A stretch of DNA of 64,000 nucleotides from Candidatus Rickettsiella isopodorum (GTDB lineage: Bacteria > Pseudomonadota > Gammaproteobacteria > Diplorickettsiales > Diplorickettsiaceae). Every line of letters starts with the position of its first letter. Position 1 is the stretch's first letter. Of the stretch, positions 18,303 through 28,031 are shown in pieces. Where the stretch lies: the NCBI RefSeq assembly GCF_001881495.1, contig NZ_LUKY01000029.1, positions 1-64,000 of the forward strand, given 5' to 3'. The notes beneath the pieces are model-generated. The model worked only from the letters and a program-made list of their open reading frames with translations. It was not told where the DNA came from and did no database searches. A program made the translations under genes and the position numbers.

Positions 18303-19640
18303 ATGTTTACGCACGAAAAACTCCAATTTTTATTAAAACAATACCCTGCATCTATTTGTTTTTGGATAGCCTATAGCGGCGGCTTGGATTCGCAAGTTTT
18401 ACTCTATGCATTAAATCGCTTATTACCCACAAAACGTTTACGAGTTATTCATATCAATCATGGTTGGCATGTTGACTCAATAAAATGGGCGAATGTTTGC
18501 CGGCATACTTGTGAAAAACTAGGTGTTTATTGTGAAATCATCCCTGTGGATACGCATCCTAAATCAGGTGAAAGCCCAGAGGCATACGCCCGAGAAGTTC
18601 GCTATAGTGCTATAGCAAAAAGAATTCGACCAGGAGACTTTTTATTGACGGCTCATCACCGTAATGATCAAGCAGAAACTTTATTATTACAATTAGTTCG
18701 TGGCTCAGGTCTTAAAGGTTTAGTGAGTATGCCATTTTGTCAGAGGTTTGCAAAAGGTTATCTAATACGACCTTTGCTAGATTTTACCCGTACAGAACTT
18801 TATGAGTACGCTCAAAAGCATCATTTAACTTGGATAGAAGATGATAGCAATAGAGATTTACGTTTTAATCGTAATTTTATTCGTCATCAAGTGCTACCAG
18901 TTATTCAGCAACGTTGGCCTCAAGCAGACAAAACTATCGCAAGAGCCGCTGCAAATTTGGCAGAAGCGCATTCTCTGCTTGATGAGGTAGCCCACCAAGA
19001 TTGGAGTATGGTTCAAGGGTCTGCACCTAATGTATTAATTATTTCTAGTTTGATGAAGTTAAGTGCTATACGTCGAAGTAATCTTTTGCGTTATTGGTTG
19101 CAGCAGTTACATTTTTCTTTACCTAGCCAAAAGCAATTAAAACAAATTGATATTTTACTAAAAAGTAGAGTGGATGCATCTCCTCAAGTTAATTGGAAAA
19201 ATATTCAGTTACGTCGATACCGTGATAGTTTATATGTCTTAACTTTACTAGAAAACGAAAAAAATTTTATTTTTCAAGGTGTTACTCCATGGGAGTTGAG
19301 TCAGACACTGATATTACCAACATTAGATCAACTAACTACAAGGCAAGTTTTAGGGGTAGGATTGAACTATTCTTTACTCATAGAAGGACAAGTCGATGTG
19401 ACTTTTCGGCAAGGAGGAGAACGGTTCTATGCAAGCAATCGTCAAGGTTCCCATCCGTTGAAAAAATTATTTCAAGAATGGGGAGTTCCTCCTTGGGAGC
19501 GTAATAGGGTGCCTTTAATTTACTATCGAAAGGAATTAATTGCTGTGGCTGGATATGGTATAAATCCTCATTTTGCAGCAAAGCAAAATGAGTTGGGTTT
19601 CGTTATTGAACTGATTCCAAAATCTTCTGACACAGCATGA
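18303..19640 (+). CDS. tilS: tRNA(Ile)-lysidine synthetase
   Basis: A 445-residue ATP-dependent enzyme that converts C34 of the CAU-anticodon tRNA-Ile to lysidine so that AUA is read as isoleucine. The N-terminal PP-loop is AYSGGLDSQVLL (SGGxDS). It is followed by VIHINHGW, EAYAREVRYSAI and LTAHHRNDQAETLLLQLVRG, all typical. The C-terminal domain includes RQGGERF and LKKLFQEWGVPPWERNR, the tRNA-binding end. The length is close to E. coli TilS (432). AUA is common in this AT-rich genome, so the gene is likely essential. Confidence 0.96.
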   Translation: MFTHEKLQFLLKQYPASICFWIAYSGGLDSQVLLYALNRLLPTKRLRVIHINHGWHVDSIKWANVCRHTCEKLGVYCEIIPVDTHPKSGESPEAYAREVRYSAIAKRIRPGDFLLTAHHRNDQAETLLLQLVRGSGLKGLVSMPFCQRFAKGYLIRPLLDFTRTELYEYAQKHHLTWIEDDSNRDLRFNRNFIRHQVLPVIQQRWPQADKTIARAAANLAEAHSLLDEVAHQDWSMVQGSAPNVLIISSLMKLSAIRRSNLLRYWLQQLHFSLPSQKQLKQIDILLKSRVDASPQVNWKNIQLRRYRDSLYVLTLLENEKNFIFQGVTPWELSQTLILPTLDQLTTRQVLGVGLNYSLLIEGQVDVTFRQGGERFYASNRQGSHPLKKLFQEWGVPPWERNRVPLIYYRKELIAVAGYGINPHFAAKQNELGFVIELIPKSSDTA

Positions 19641-19736
19641 CCAAAATTGTCTAAAGGCGTAAACAAAGCAACAAGTATTCTATACTTCTAATGAATTGAT
19701 CAGTGATTAAAATAATCAATTTGAACTAAAAGCTTC

Positions 19737-21089
19737 TTATTTAATCACTACAAATCTAAAGCCACCGCTGGATAATACGTTAACTAAAAGTTCGTGTTTA
19801 CTTTGCTTAGCGATATCTTGTAGTTGAGCAACATTAGTTACAGCTATTTGATTAGCCGAGGTTATGACGTTTCCAGGACGGATACCGGCATGCCAGGCCA
19901 TACTATTTTCATCGGTATCAACGACTTCTACACCGATCAAATGACCTTGACCTGTAATCGTTTGATTTAAGTCACGTAACACTAATCCATAGAGAAAGGG
20001 GTTATTATGTTCAGCGACTTTTTTAGAATCTTTAGGATCAGTCAAGTTTATTACTGTATTGATAGTTTTTCCTTTGCGCAATAGCTTGATAGTAATTTTA
20101 TCTCCAACTCTAAGCATCCCGACGATATTTTTTACTTGTCCACCGTTATGGATGGGTGTACCGTTAATTGATTGAATGATATCACCGGTTTGAATGCCTG
20201 CTTTTTCAGCGGGTGAGTAATTAGGAACTTGAGAGACTAATGCACCGTTGGTGTCAGGCGAAATATGCAATGCGGTAGCTAATGCGGGTGTTAAATCTTG
20301 TACTAGAACACCCATTAAGCCTCGTTTTACCGAACCATATTCAGCTAATTGTTTCATAACGCCATGCGCCATGTTAATAGGTATAGCAAAACCAATCCCA
20401 ATATTTCCTGGATTTGAGCCTGGCGCCAATATGGCCGTATTAATACCCATTAATTGGCCTTGTAAATTAATTAAAGCACCACCCGAGTTTCCTGGATTAA
20501 TGGGAGCATCCGTCTGGATAAAATTCTCATAACCCTCTATTCCTAATCCTGTGCGCTGTAATGCGCTAACTATACCTGAAGTGACTGTTTGATTGAGGCC
20601 GAAAGGATTACCAATAGCGGCTACAAAATCACCTACTTTTAAATTATCAGAATTTCCTAGAGGAATAGCCGTTAGATGATCAGGGGTGATGGTAAGTAAA
20701 GCGATATCAGAAGCAGGATCTGATCCTTTAAGTGTTGCTTTAAAAACGCGACCATCACTTAAAGTAACGGTGATGGTTTTAGCCTCGCGAATAACATGTG
20801 CATTAGTTAAAATATAGCCTGCTTTTGCGTCTACAATAACGCCTGAACCCATGCTTTCAAAATGCCGTGGATAAGGACGCCCTGGTACAGGAGGGGGTAA
20901 TTGATTAGGAGGAATATCTCCTTGAACAGAAACATTCACGACTGCTGGGAGTATAGGTTGTAACATCTGAGAGATGCTATTCTTGTTTATTTGATGAGCT
21001 AAGCTAAAGGGCCAGCCTGCGTAGCTTAAGGGGCAAAAGCCAATTATAAGTAAAGAACTGAATAATAATTGGTATAATAATTTTTTCAT
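19737..21089 (-). CDS. degQ: HtrA/DegQ-type periplasmic serine protease
   Basis: A 450-residue exported protease/chaperone for envelope protein quality control. Residues 1-24 form a signal peptide (MKKLLYQLLFSSLLIIGF, cleavage after SYA). The trypsin-like domain has the triad His98 (TNAHVI), Asp128 (SDPASDIALL) and Ser202 (GNSGGAL). Two PDZ domains follow at about 265-350 and 365-445, the first with RGLMGVLVQDL. The length and the absence of a long Q-linker fit DegQ/MucD better than DegP. Single gene, convergent with tilS and divergent from coq7. Confidence 0.94.
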   Translation of the reverse strand: MKKLLYQLLFSSLLIIGFCPLSYAGWPFSLAHQINKNSISQMLQPILPAVVNVSVQGDIPPNQLPPPVPGRPYPRHFESMGSGVIVDAKAGYILTNAHVIREAKTITVTLSDGRVFKATLKGSDPASDIALLTITPDHLTAIPLGNSDNLKVGDFVAAIGNPFGLNQTVTSGIVSALQRTGLGIEGYENFIQTDAPINPGNSGGALINLQGQLMGINTAILAPGSNPGNIGIGFAIPINMAHGVMKQLAEYGSVKRGLMGVLVQDLTPALATALHISPDTNGALVSQVPNYSPAEKAGIQTGDIIQSINGTPIHNGGQVKNIVGMLRVGDKITIKLLRKGKTINTVINLTDPKDSKKVAEHNNPFLYGLVLRDLNQTITGQGHLIGVEVVDTDENSMAWHAGIRPGNVITSANQIAVTNVAQLQDIAKQSKHELLVNVLSSGGFRFVVIK

Positions 21090-21182
21090 AGATTTGCGAT
21101 GTCAAATGAGTAGCCGCTAAGCTTAACGTATTTTTTGGTTTTGTTGCAATTATCGATTATTATACACTCTAAAGGTTATTTA

Positions 21183-21824
21183 ATGCGCGATTATTCTTTT
21201 TGGGATCAATTAATTTTACAGTTTGATGAAGCTTTAGGATCCATACCACTGCTCTCTGCGGCTACTCGGCCTAATCCGGCTGAAAATTTATTGATACAAG
21301 ATAATGTTTTAAGTAAAAAAGAAAATCAACTTTCAGGCAGCTTGATGCGGATAAATCATGTAGGTGAAGTTTGTGCCCAAGCGCTCTATACCGGGCAAGC
21401 ATTGACTGCCCGTTCCAAGATCATTAAACAAAAATTAAAAAAAGCGGCCGGAGAGGAGGTCGATCACCTCAATTGGTGCCGGCAGCGTATCCATGAATTA
21501 GATACCCATGTTAGTTATTTGAATCCATTTTGGTATATCAGTGCTTTGTTAATGGGTTTGATTGCCGGCTTGTGGGGCGATAGGGTAAGCTTGGGGTTTT
21601 TAGCTGAAACAGAACATCAAGTAGAAAGGCATTTGTATAAGCATTTACAGAAACTGCCATTACAGGATAAAAAAAGTCGGATTATTGTCGAGCAAATGCG
21701 CAAAGAGGAACTAGAACATGCCCTGACAGCTGAGTATGCTGGAGCTATTCCCTTACCGATTGTAATTCAATGGAGTATGCAAGGGTTGGCTAAATTTATG
21801 TCTATAATCGCGTATCGAATTTGA
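21183..21824 (+). CDS. coq7: Coq7-type 2-polyprenyl-3-methyl-6-methoxy-1,4-benzoquinone monooxygenase
   Basis: A 213-residue membrane-associated di-iron hydroxylase of ubiquinone synthesis (the step served by UbiF in E. coli). The di-iron ligands are visible in order: Glu in NHVGEVCAQALY, Glu and His in GEEVDHLNWC, Glu in LAETEHQVERH, and Glu/His in RKEELEHALTAEYAGA. The open frame extends 16 codons further upstream to 21135, but I place the start at ATG 21183 because AAAGG lies correctly spaced before it and MRDYSFWD starts the family homology. It heads a three-gene plus-strand run with the MscS and DUF2520 genes. Confidence 0.94.
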   Translation: MRDYSFWDQLILQFDEALGSIPLLSAATRPNPAENLLIQDNVLSKKENQLSGSLMRINHVGEVCAQALYTGQALTARSKIIKQKLKKAAGEEVDHLNWCRQRIHELDTHVSYLNPFWYISALLMGLIAGLWGDRVSLGFLAETEHQVERHLYKHLQKLPLQDKKSRIIVEQMRKEELEHALTAEYAGAIPLPIVIQWSMQGLAKFMSIIAYRI

Positions 21825-21840
21825 TTCTAACTTCGGAAAA

Positions 21841-22962
21841 ATGGTGAATTTTCTGCAAACACTCTTTAGAGCTTTATTACAATTTTGTATACTGAAAGCA
21901 TTAATTATTCTTGTAGTAACAGCTATTCTTTGTTTCTTACTGCCTATTTTCTATCAAAAATACCAGCGACGTTTAAACAGTAAATCACCTATTTTAAGCG
22001 TTGCATTACTAGAGTCTATTTATAAACCCTTAATGGTATTGATTGCTATTATGGGCATAATCTATGCGTTGGAATCACTGTGTATCGCTTGGAAAGGGTT
22101 GAGTGTTGAGCAATTACATTTAATTCGAAATTTAACTTTCACAGGTTTATTTGCATGGTTTTTATGGCGTTTTGTTTCTGTTGCAAAAGAAGCTTTTCTG
22201 CAAACTTATAAAAATAAAACTCCGAATAAAGCCATTGATAAAACCCTAGTTCATGGCTTGAGTCAGATTGCGAAGCTATCCATTATTATTTTAACTGCTT
22301 TATCTGTATTTCAAATTTTTGGCTTTAGTATGGCGGGGATCTTAGCTTTTGGTGGTATGGGAGGAGTCGTCATAGGATTTGCCGCTAAAGATCTTTTGGC
22401 CAACTTATTTGGTAGTTTTATGTTGTTTTTAGATAGGCCTTTTGTGATAGGCGATCAAATCAGCTTACCGGCACTTAAAGTGGAAGGCGCCGTCGAAGAA
22501 ATAGGTTGGCGAGTTTGCAGGTTACGAACCCCTGATTGTCGGCCTGTGTATATTCCAAATGCTTTATTTTTAAATTTAGTGGTCGAAAATCGATCAAGAA
22601 TAAAATTTAGAAGATTTTATTGTCGAATTAGCTTACGTTACCAGGATTTAATGAAAGTTCCAGCTATTTTAGAGGATATGCAGTCAATATTAAAAGACAA
22701 TACAGCTATTGATAAAAATAGGTCCATTACCGTAAACCTTAGTGAATTGGGTAATACTTCTCTTAATTTAGTAGTGATAGCCTATACCGATATTGTTAGT
22801 GGCGCAGATTTTTTAAAGCTTCAACAAGCATTATTTTTAGAATTGTTAGCCTGTATTCAGCAGCACGGCGCTGAATGGTCTTTTCCTAGTCATAATGTTT
22901 ATTTAAACAAAGAAGGTAATCAGTTGCTTAGTTCTCAAAGTCAAAATGATAAAAACAATTAA
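21841..22962 (+). CDS. MscS-family mechanosensitive ion channel
   Basis: A 373-residue inner-membrane channel that opens on membrane tension in osmotic downshock. There are three or four N-terminal helices (about 20-45, 60-85, 100-120, 145-165). The pore-lining TM3 motif is FGFSMAGILAFGGMGGVVIGFAAKD (given in parts: MAGILAFGGMGG and VVIGFAAKDLLANLFGS), followed by MLFLDRPFVIGDQI, which opens the cytoplasmic beta domain. The C-terminal vestibule ends near residue 360. It is of simple MscS/YbdG size. It lies 16 bases after coq7 and 18 before the DUF2520 gene. Confidence 0.92.
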   Translation: MVNFLQTLFRALLQFCILKALIILVVTAILCFLLPIFYQKYQRRLNSKSPILSVALLESIYKPLMVLIAIMGIIYALESLCIAWKGLSVEQLHLIRNLTFTGLFAWFLWRFVSVAKEAFLQTYKNKTPNKAIDKTLVHGLSQIAKLSIIILTALSVFQIFGFSMAGILAFGGMGGVVIGFAAKDLLANLFGSFMLFLDRPFVIGDQISLPALKVEGAVEEIGWRVCRLRTPDCRPVYIPNALFLNLVVENRSRIKFRRFYCRISLRYQDLMKVPAILEDMQSILKDNTAIDKNRSITVNLSELGNTSLNLVVIAYTDIVSGADFLKLQQALFLELLACIQQHGAEWSFPSHNVYLNKEGNQLLSSQSQNDKNN

Positions 22963-22980
22963 ACTAAGTTATTTGGCTAA

Positions 22981-23844
22981 ATGAAATTAAAACTTAGTAT
23001 CATCGGTTGTGGTCGCCTAGGAAAAACTTTGGCTACCTTGTTCCTTAAGACAGAACTTGTTTCTATTCAAGATATCATTAATTTCAGTATCGCTAGTAGT
23101 AAAAAGGCAGTTGCTTTTTTAGGGGAGGGTAGAATTTGTCATACCCTAAAGCAACTTAAACCCGCTGATATTTATTTAATTGCTACACCTGATGATTGTA
23201 TTGAATTTATAGCGCAGCAAATAACTCAGCAAAATATATTAAAACAAGGTGATGTGGTTTTTCATTGCAGTGGTTTGGTCTCTTCTGAATCCTTGTATTC
23301 TGCAGCTCGTTTAGGTTGTTACACAGCGAGCTTGCACCCAATTTTTAGTTTTTCTGATCCAGTAATGGATGTAAAAAACTTTAGAGGAACGTATTTTGCA
23401 TTTGAAGGGAGTAAAGAGGCATTCGATCGGCTGCTACCATTACTTAGCGCCATAGAAGGAAAGGTATTCGCAATTGAAAAAAAAAATAAGCCGATTTATC
23501 ATGCCGCCAGCGTATTTTCCTCTAACTATCTAGTTACCTTATTGGCTATGGCAAAGGATTGTTATTCCAGAGCCGGATTACCGGATAAACTGGCTGAAAA
23601 TCTTACGTTAGCGCTGATGTCTCAGGCCTTAGATAAAGCACAAAGACTGAAGCCTAAACAAGCGTTGACAGGGCCTCTGCAACGAGGAGATATAGTGACT
23701 TTAAAAGAACATCTATCTGCGCTGAAACCTTTTCCTGAATTAAAATATATTTATAAAAGTTTGGGAAAAGCTACATTAGCATTAACTAGGCACGACAAAA
23801 ACCTAAAAAAATCATTAATGCAGCTTTTTATATCTGATATTTGA
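22981..23844 (+). CDS. Rossmann-like / DUF2520 protein, candidate ketopantoate reductase (PanG-like)
   Basis: A 287-residue cytoplasmic dehydrogenase-like protein. An N-terminal Rossmann fold opens with LSIIGCGRLGKTLATLF (GxGxxG), has IYLIATPDD after the third strand, and FHCSGLVSSESL; SLHPIFSFSD follows. The C-terminal all-helical domain (about 155-287) fits DUF2520, including YHAASVFSSNYLVTLL. This is the dehydrogenase group I associate with PanG, the ketopantoate reductase of Francisella with a reported homologue in Coxiella; whether PanG belongs exactly to DUF2520 is from memory. It would supply the missing step between panB and panC. It ends 9 bases from rpsT, which is convergent. Confidence 0.8.
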   Translation: MKLKLSIIGCGRLGKTLATLFLKTELVSIQDIINFSIASSKKAVAFLGEGRICHTLKQLKPADIYLIATPDDCIEFIAQQITQQNILKQGDVVFHCSGLVSSESLYSAARLGCYTASLHPIFSFSDPVMDVKNFRGTYFAFEGSKEAFDRLLPLLSAIEGKVFAIEKKNKPIYHAASVFSSNYLVTLLAMAKDCYSRAGLPDKLAENLTLALMSQALDKAQRLKPKQALTGPLQRGDIVTLKEHLSALKPFPELKYIYKSLGKATLALTRHDKNLKKSLMQLFISDI

Positions 23845-23853
23845 ATGAGGATT

Positions 23854-24132
23854 TTAGGCAGTAACAGTATTTGTTAATTTGCGAATTCTAGCTAACAAAC
23901 GACTCTTATGTCTTGCGGCTTTGTTTTTGTGGATGAAACCTTTATCAGCCATGCGATCAATAATGGGTGAAGCGACTCGGTAGGCCTCATCGGCTTCCAT
24001 TGCTTTTCCATTCTCAATAGCGACAACAACACGTTTAATATAGGTCCGCATCATGGAGCGATAGCCGGTATTATGCTGGCGGTGTTTTTCTGCTTGTCGA
24101 ACCCGTTTTTTTGCTTGTTTTGTATTGGCCAA
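23854..24132 (-). CDS. rpsT: 30S ribosomal protein S20 (TTG start)
   Basis: A 92-residue ribosomal protein that binds 16S rRNA early in small-subunit assembly. The sequence after the start, [20 protein letters not shown], is the S20 N-terminus, and it ends with the Lys/Arg-rich helical pattern of the family. The frame is open upstream for 35 more codons, but I place the start at TTG 24132: AGGAGG lies 7 bases before it and the homology begins right there. E. coli rpsT also uses UUG, which is linked to its autoregulation, so the same control may apply here. mrdA lies upstream in the same orientation, 125 bases away. Confidence 0.95.
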   Translation of the reverse strand: MANTKQAKKRVRQAEKHRQHNTGYRSMMRTYIKRVVVAIENGKAMEADEAYRVASPIIDRMADKGFIHKNKAARHKSRLLARIRKLTNTVTA

Positions 24133-24257
24133 TGGACAACCTCCTGAAATAACAACAAACGAACTTACAATTAATAAATTTAGCGTAAGCCTGAATAAAT
24201 AGGGGCCAATCATGCCCTTATAGAGGCTATTTGTCAATCAAGAGAGAATTTAATGGA

Positions 24258-26357
24258 TTACTCTTCTATTGAGTTATCATGATCCTCTCTATCTTGAATA
24301 TCTTGGTGTTTATCAGACTGAGTGGGGAGAGTGTCTTCTTCCATTTCGTTGTTATCTTCATCCTCTTCAGCTTCCAATTTATTGGTATTAGGTTGCTTTA
24401 GAGTATCAGAAGCCTCTGGGGAATTCGATAGATTTTTAGACGGCTCATCTAATTGATTATTCTTTGGTTTTTTTTCAGGAACAATAATCGGAAGAGCTTG
24501 TTGAGAAGTAATAGTTGGTATGGGTGAAGGGAGTATTAAATAATAGTCTAAAAGTTTGCGTGCGATTTGAGGAGCTGGAGTAACGCTATTCTGGATAACA
24601 ATAGCAAGAGCAATAGTAGGTTTTTCAACGGGTGCAAAAGCAATAAATAATGAGTTATCGCGCAGCTTGGCAGCGATTGTTTTGGTATCATAACGCTCAT
24701 CGTTTTTAAAACTATATACTTGCGCTGTTCCTGTTTTACCTGCCAAGGTATAGGGAACACCCGGAAAGAAACGTTCGGCTGTTCCACCTGGCGCATTCAC
24801 AACGTGTTGCATAGCTGTACGGATAAAGCCTAAAATATCTTGAGGTAAATTGATTGGTTCTAAATGTTGTGGTTTAGTTAAGGTGATTGTTCCGTCCCCC
24901 TTGCGCCAGCTTAATACGACATGAGGTTTCCAACGATCTCCCCATTCAGCGAGAGCACTGACTGCGAAGGCAAGCTGTAGCGGTGTTACTAATAGATAAC
25001 CTTGGCCTATGCCGCAATTTAATGTATCTCCAGCATACCAGGGAGTGTGATAGAATTTTTTTTTCCATTCAGGATTAGGTAAAACTCCACTCCCTTCATC
25101 AGGAAGATCAATATCAGTTAGAGCTCCGAACCCAAATCGTTTTAGGCTAGTATAAATCCGACGTATACCCATACGTAGACTCAGATTATAAAAATATATA
25201 TCGGAAGAAACAGTCAGCGCTTTGAGTAAATTGACATCACCATAAGCATGACGACGAAAATTATGATAAATCCGCCCTCTGCCATTAATTTGAAACTCCC
25301 CAGCATCATGAATGGTAAAGGTGGGAGTTACCACATTTTCTAGAAGAGCCCCCGTACTGATGAAAGGTTTTATGGTAGATCCGGGATGGTAAGCCCCACG
25401 TAGGGCACGGTTATAGAGCGGATTTCCAGGTTCATTTTGTAATAATTCGTAATCATGTTGTCGAATTCCGCTCACAAATAGATTGGGATCAAAAGTAGGA
25501 TTGCTTACAAAGGCTAAAACTTCACCATTACGAGGATCCAAAGCGACTATAGCTCCTTTTTGGCTGCCTAATGCTTGTTGTGCTAATTTTTGCAAACCAC
25601 TATCGATGGTTAAGGTAATACTTCTTCCTGCAATGGGTCGAGTTTGTTTTAATATACGCACGATTTGGCCGTGTACATTCGTTTCTACTTGCTGGTAACC
25701 GACTGCACCATGTAGCTGTGCTTCATAATATTTCTCTACGCCTGTTTTTCCAATGAAATTACTTGCACTATAATTCACCGGATCTAAGGTTTGTAATTCT
25801 TTTTCATTAATTCTCCCCATATAACCCACTATTGCCGCAAAAGGAGCTCCCTGAGGGTAATAACGTATCATTTGTGCTTGTATCGCAACACCGGGAAAAC
25901 GATATCTTTCTAGAGAAAATTTAGCTACTTCTTCTTCATTTAATTTTAAGCGTAGGGGTACAGGTTCAAAACGATGATGTAAATGCTTTTGACGGTTAAA
26001 CTGTTTTAAATCCTCTGCGTCTATTTTTATAAAAGAGCTTAATTGTTGAATAGTCGCATCTATATTTTTTACCAAATCAGGTGTAATAACAAGATTAAAA
26101 ATAGGTTTATTTTCTGCCAGTAATACACCCTTTCTATCATAAATTAAGCCGCGATTGGGCTCTATTGAGACTAGGCCAAGCTGATTTTGACGGGCTAAGG
26201 TGGTATAAAGTTTATGCTGAAAGACTTGTAAATAGACTAACCTGCTTAGCAAGAGGATGCTTAGAATCAATATCCCAATAAGAATAGCGATAGCTCTACG
26301 CTTAAATAATTTATGCTCTTGAAGAGTGTTTTTAAATGTATTAATTGACTTAAGCAT
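24258..26357 (-). CDS. mrdA: Penicillin-binding protein 2 with an acidic C-terminal extension
   Basis: A 699-residue inner-membrane peptidoglycan DD-transpeptidase of the Rod (elongation) complex. One membrane helix (about 22-45), then the pedestal domain, then the transpeptidase with catalytic Ser327 in the SxxK box STIK (327-330), SSD at 384-386 and KTG at 541-543. The family core ends near residue 610; E. coli PBP2 has 633 residues. Residues about 612-699 form a low-complexity tail rich in Pro, then Asp/Glu (EAEEDEDNNEMEED), which is unusual. rodA, the normal partner, is not adjacent. Start ATG at 26357, divergent from hemL. Confidence 0.95.
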   Translation of the reverse strand: MLKSINTFKNTLQEHKLFKRRAIAILIGILILSILLLSRLVYLQVFQHKLYTTLARQNQLGLVSIEPNRGLIYDRKGVLLAENKPIFNLVITPDLVKNIDATIQQLSSFIKIDAEDLKQFNRQKHLHHRFEPVPLRLKLNEEEVAKFSLERYRFPGVAIQAQMIRYYPQGAPFAAIVGYMGRINEKELQTLDPVNYSASNFIGKTGVEKYYEAQLHGAVGYQQVETNVHGQIVRILKQTRPIAGRSITLTIDSGLQKLAQQALGSQKGAIVALDPRNGEVLAFVSNPTFDPNLFVSGIRQHDYELLQNEPGNPLYNRALRGAYHPGSTIKPFISTGALLENVVTPTFTIHDAGEFQINGRGRIYHNFRRHAYGDVNLLKALTVSSDIYFYNLSLRMGIRRIYTSLKRFGFGALTDIDLPDEGSGVLPNPEWKKKFYHTPWYAGDTLNCGIGQGYLLVTPLQLAFAVSALAEWGDRWKPHVVLSWRKGDGTITLTKPQHLEPINLPQDILGFIRTAMQHVVNAPGGTAERFFPGVPYTLAGKTGTAQVYSFKNDERYDTKTIAAKLRDNSLFIAFAPVEKPTIALAIVIQNSVTPAPQIARKLLDYYLILPSPIPTITSQQALPIIVPEKKPKNNQLDEPSKNLSNSPEASDTLKQPNTNKLEAEEDEDNNEMEEDTLPTQSDKHQDIQDREDHDNSIEE

Positions 26358-26385
26358 AATATTTGATTGTGCCTTAGTTAAATGC

Positions 26386-26449
26386 TGAGTAACAGCATGG
26401 TCCTGTCCCTGTTACACTCAAATGGGTCGTATTTGGTTCTTACCCATTT
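26386..26449. promoter_or_regulatory. Two inverted repeats in the mrdA-hemL divergent region
   Basis: First, TGAGTAACAG (26386-26395) pairs with CTGTTACACTCA (26409-26420) apart from a two-base bulge. Second, AAATGGGT (26420-26427) pairs perfectly with ACCCATTT (26442-26449). Neither has a strong T run in either direction, so operators or leader hairpins are more likely than terminators. They lie 29-92 bases upstream of mrdA. Confidence 0.35.
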
Positions 26450-26598
26450 AAAACGCTTGTAAGTCTTATGATGGCATTTTTGCTTTGGTTTATCGTTTAC
26501 AATCAAGTAGATTGCTGCCCGGTATAAAAAATTTTATTAACATTTAATTTTTCTGAGTATATAAAAAAGTAAAGATTTAAGACAGGTCTAAGTTAAAT

Positions 26599-27903
26599 AT
26601 GGTTTCTTCACATGAGTTATTTAGTAAGGCTAAGCAGTTTATTCCAGGAGGGGTTAATTCTCCGGTGCGCTCGTTTAGTGCAGTGGGTGGTGATCCGATA
26701 TTCTTTTCACATGGGAAAGGGGCTTACTTATTTGATGTTCAAGGTCAGTCCTATATCGATTATGTGGGGTCCTGGGGCGCGTTAATTCTTGGGCATGCTC
26801 CAGAAAAAATAGTATCCGCTGTAGAGCAAGCTGCTAGACGAGGTTTAAGTTTCGGTGCTCCAACACCCGGAGAGATTGACTTAGCAGAAAAAATTTCCAA
26901 TTTAATGCCTAATTTAGCAAAAGTCCGTTTAATGAACTCAGGTACTGAAGCGACCATGACAGCGATACGGCTTGCCCGAGGATTTACTGGTCGCGATAAA
27001 ATCCTTAAATTTAATGGGTGTTATCATGGCCATGTGGATGCACTGTTGGTAAAAGCAGGTTCAGGATTAGCCAGTTTTGGTATACCTGATAGTGCGGGTA
27101 TACCGAAAGAAGTGGCGCAACAAACCTTGAGTGTTGACTTTAATAATCTTGAGCAAGTTACACAAATGTTTATGCATTATGGTAAGGAAATTGCTGCCGT
27201 CATCGTAGAGCCTATCGCAGCTAATATGAATTGTGTTTTACCACTGTCTGGTTTTTTAGAAGGATTACGTGAATTATGTGATTACTATGGAAGCTTACTC
27301 ATTTTTGATGAAGTGATATCAGGTTTTAGGGTATCTTTAGGTGGTGCACAAGCAATCTATCAAGTGAAGCCCGATTTAACTACGCTAGGTAAAATTATTG
27401 GCGGTGGTTTACCAGTGGGCGCTTTAGGCGGTCGATCTGAAATTATGGATTGTTTGGCTCCACAAGGAAAAGTTTATCAAGCTGGCACTTTATCAGGTAA
27501 TCCAATTGCAGTGGCAGCAGGTCTTGCTACTTTAGAAGTAGTCAGCCAACCAGAATTCTATGCTGAATTAAATTTTATAAACGAAAAACTAGTATCTGGA
27601 TTATTAGCGCTTGCTAAAGAGGCCAACATTTGTTTTCAAGCCCACCATGTCGGAGGATTATTCGGGTTTCTTTTTACTCAAGAGATTGGAATCTATAATT
27701 ACCAACAAGTAAAATCAGCCAATCAGCTCCTTTTCAAAGAATTTTTCCACAGAATGCTTGCTGAAGGTATTTATTTTTCACCCTCTGCTTTTGAATCAGG
27801 TTTTATATCCAGTCTACATGGAAGTCAGGAGATAAATTTTACGTTAGCAGCGGCAGAAAAAGTATTTGCTAAGCTAAAAGAACAAAATTTAATTCCCGCC
27901 TAA
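26599..27903 (+). CDS. hemL: Glutamate-1-semialdehyde 2,1-aminomutase
   Basis: A 434-residue PLP enzyme that makes 5-aminolevulinate, the first committed precursor of haem in the C5 pathway. The N-terminus [13 protein letters not shown] is diagnostic. [15 protein letters not shown] binds phosphate, and FDEVISGFR contains the Asp that contacts the pyridine nitrogen. Lys265 in [16 protein letters not shown] forms the Schiff base. The length equals E. coli HemL within about ten residues. It is transcribed alone, divergent from mrdA, with a weak palindrome followed by T residues downstream (27923-27938). Confidence 0.97.
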   Translation: MVSSHELFSKAKQFIPGGVNSPVRSFSAVGGDPIFFSHGKGAYLFDVQGQSYIDYVGSWGALILGHAPEKIVSAVEQAARRGLSFGAPTPGEIDLAEKISNLMPNLAKVRLMNSGTEATMTAIRLARGFTGRDKILKFNGCYHGHVDALLVKAGSGLASFGIPDSAGIPKEVAQQTLSVDFNNLEQVTQMFMHYGKEIAAVIVEPIAANMNCVLPLSGFLEGLRELCDYYGSLLIFDEVISGFRVSLGGAQAIYQVKPDLTTLGKIIGGGLPVGALGGRSEIMDCLAPQGKVYQAGTLSGNPIAVAAGLATLEVVSQPEFYAELNFINEKLVSGLLALAKEANICFQAHHVGGLFGFLFTQEIGIYNYQQVKSANQLLFKEFFHRMLAEGIYFSPSAFESGFISSLHGSQEINFTLAAAEKVFAKLKEQNLIPA

Positions 27904-28031
27904 TTTTCTATTCCACTCAGTTAACTTAAGTTTTTTTATAAAAATTCTCTTATTCTTCATTTTCTAGTATAATTTATAGTTAGCTAGAGTTTGGACATAA
28001 AAAATAATCAAAATTTATTGGAAAATAAGAA

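Noticed and set aside
24133-24237. An open extension of 35 codons upstream of rpsT
   Set aside because: Homology to S20 starts exactly at TTG 24132 and an AGGAGG sits before it; the upstream residues are hydrophobic and unrelated.
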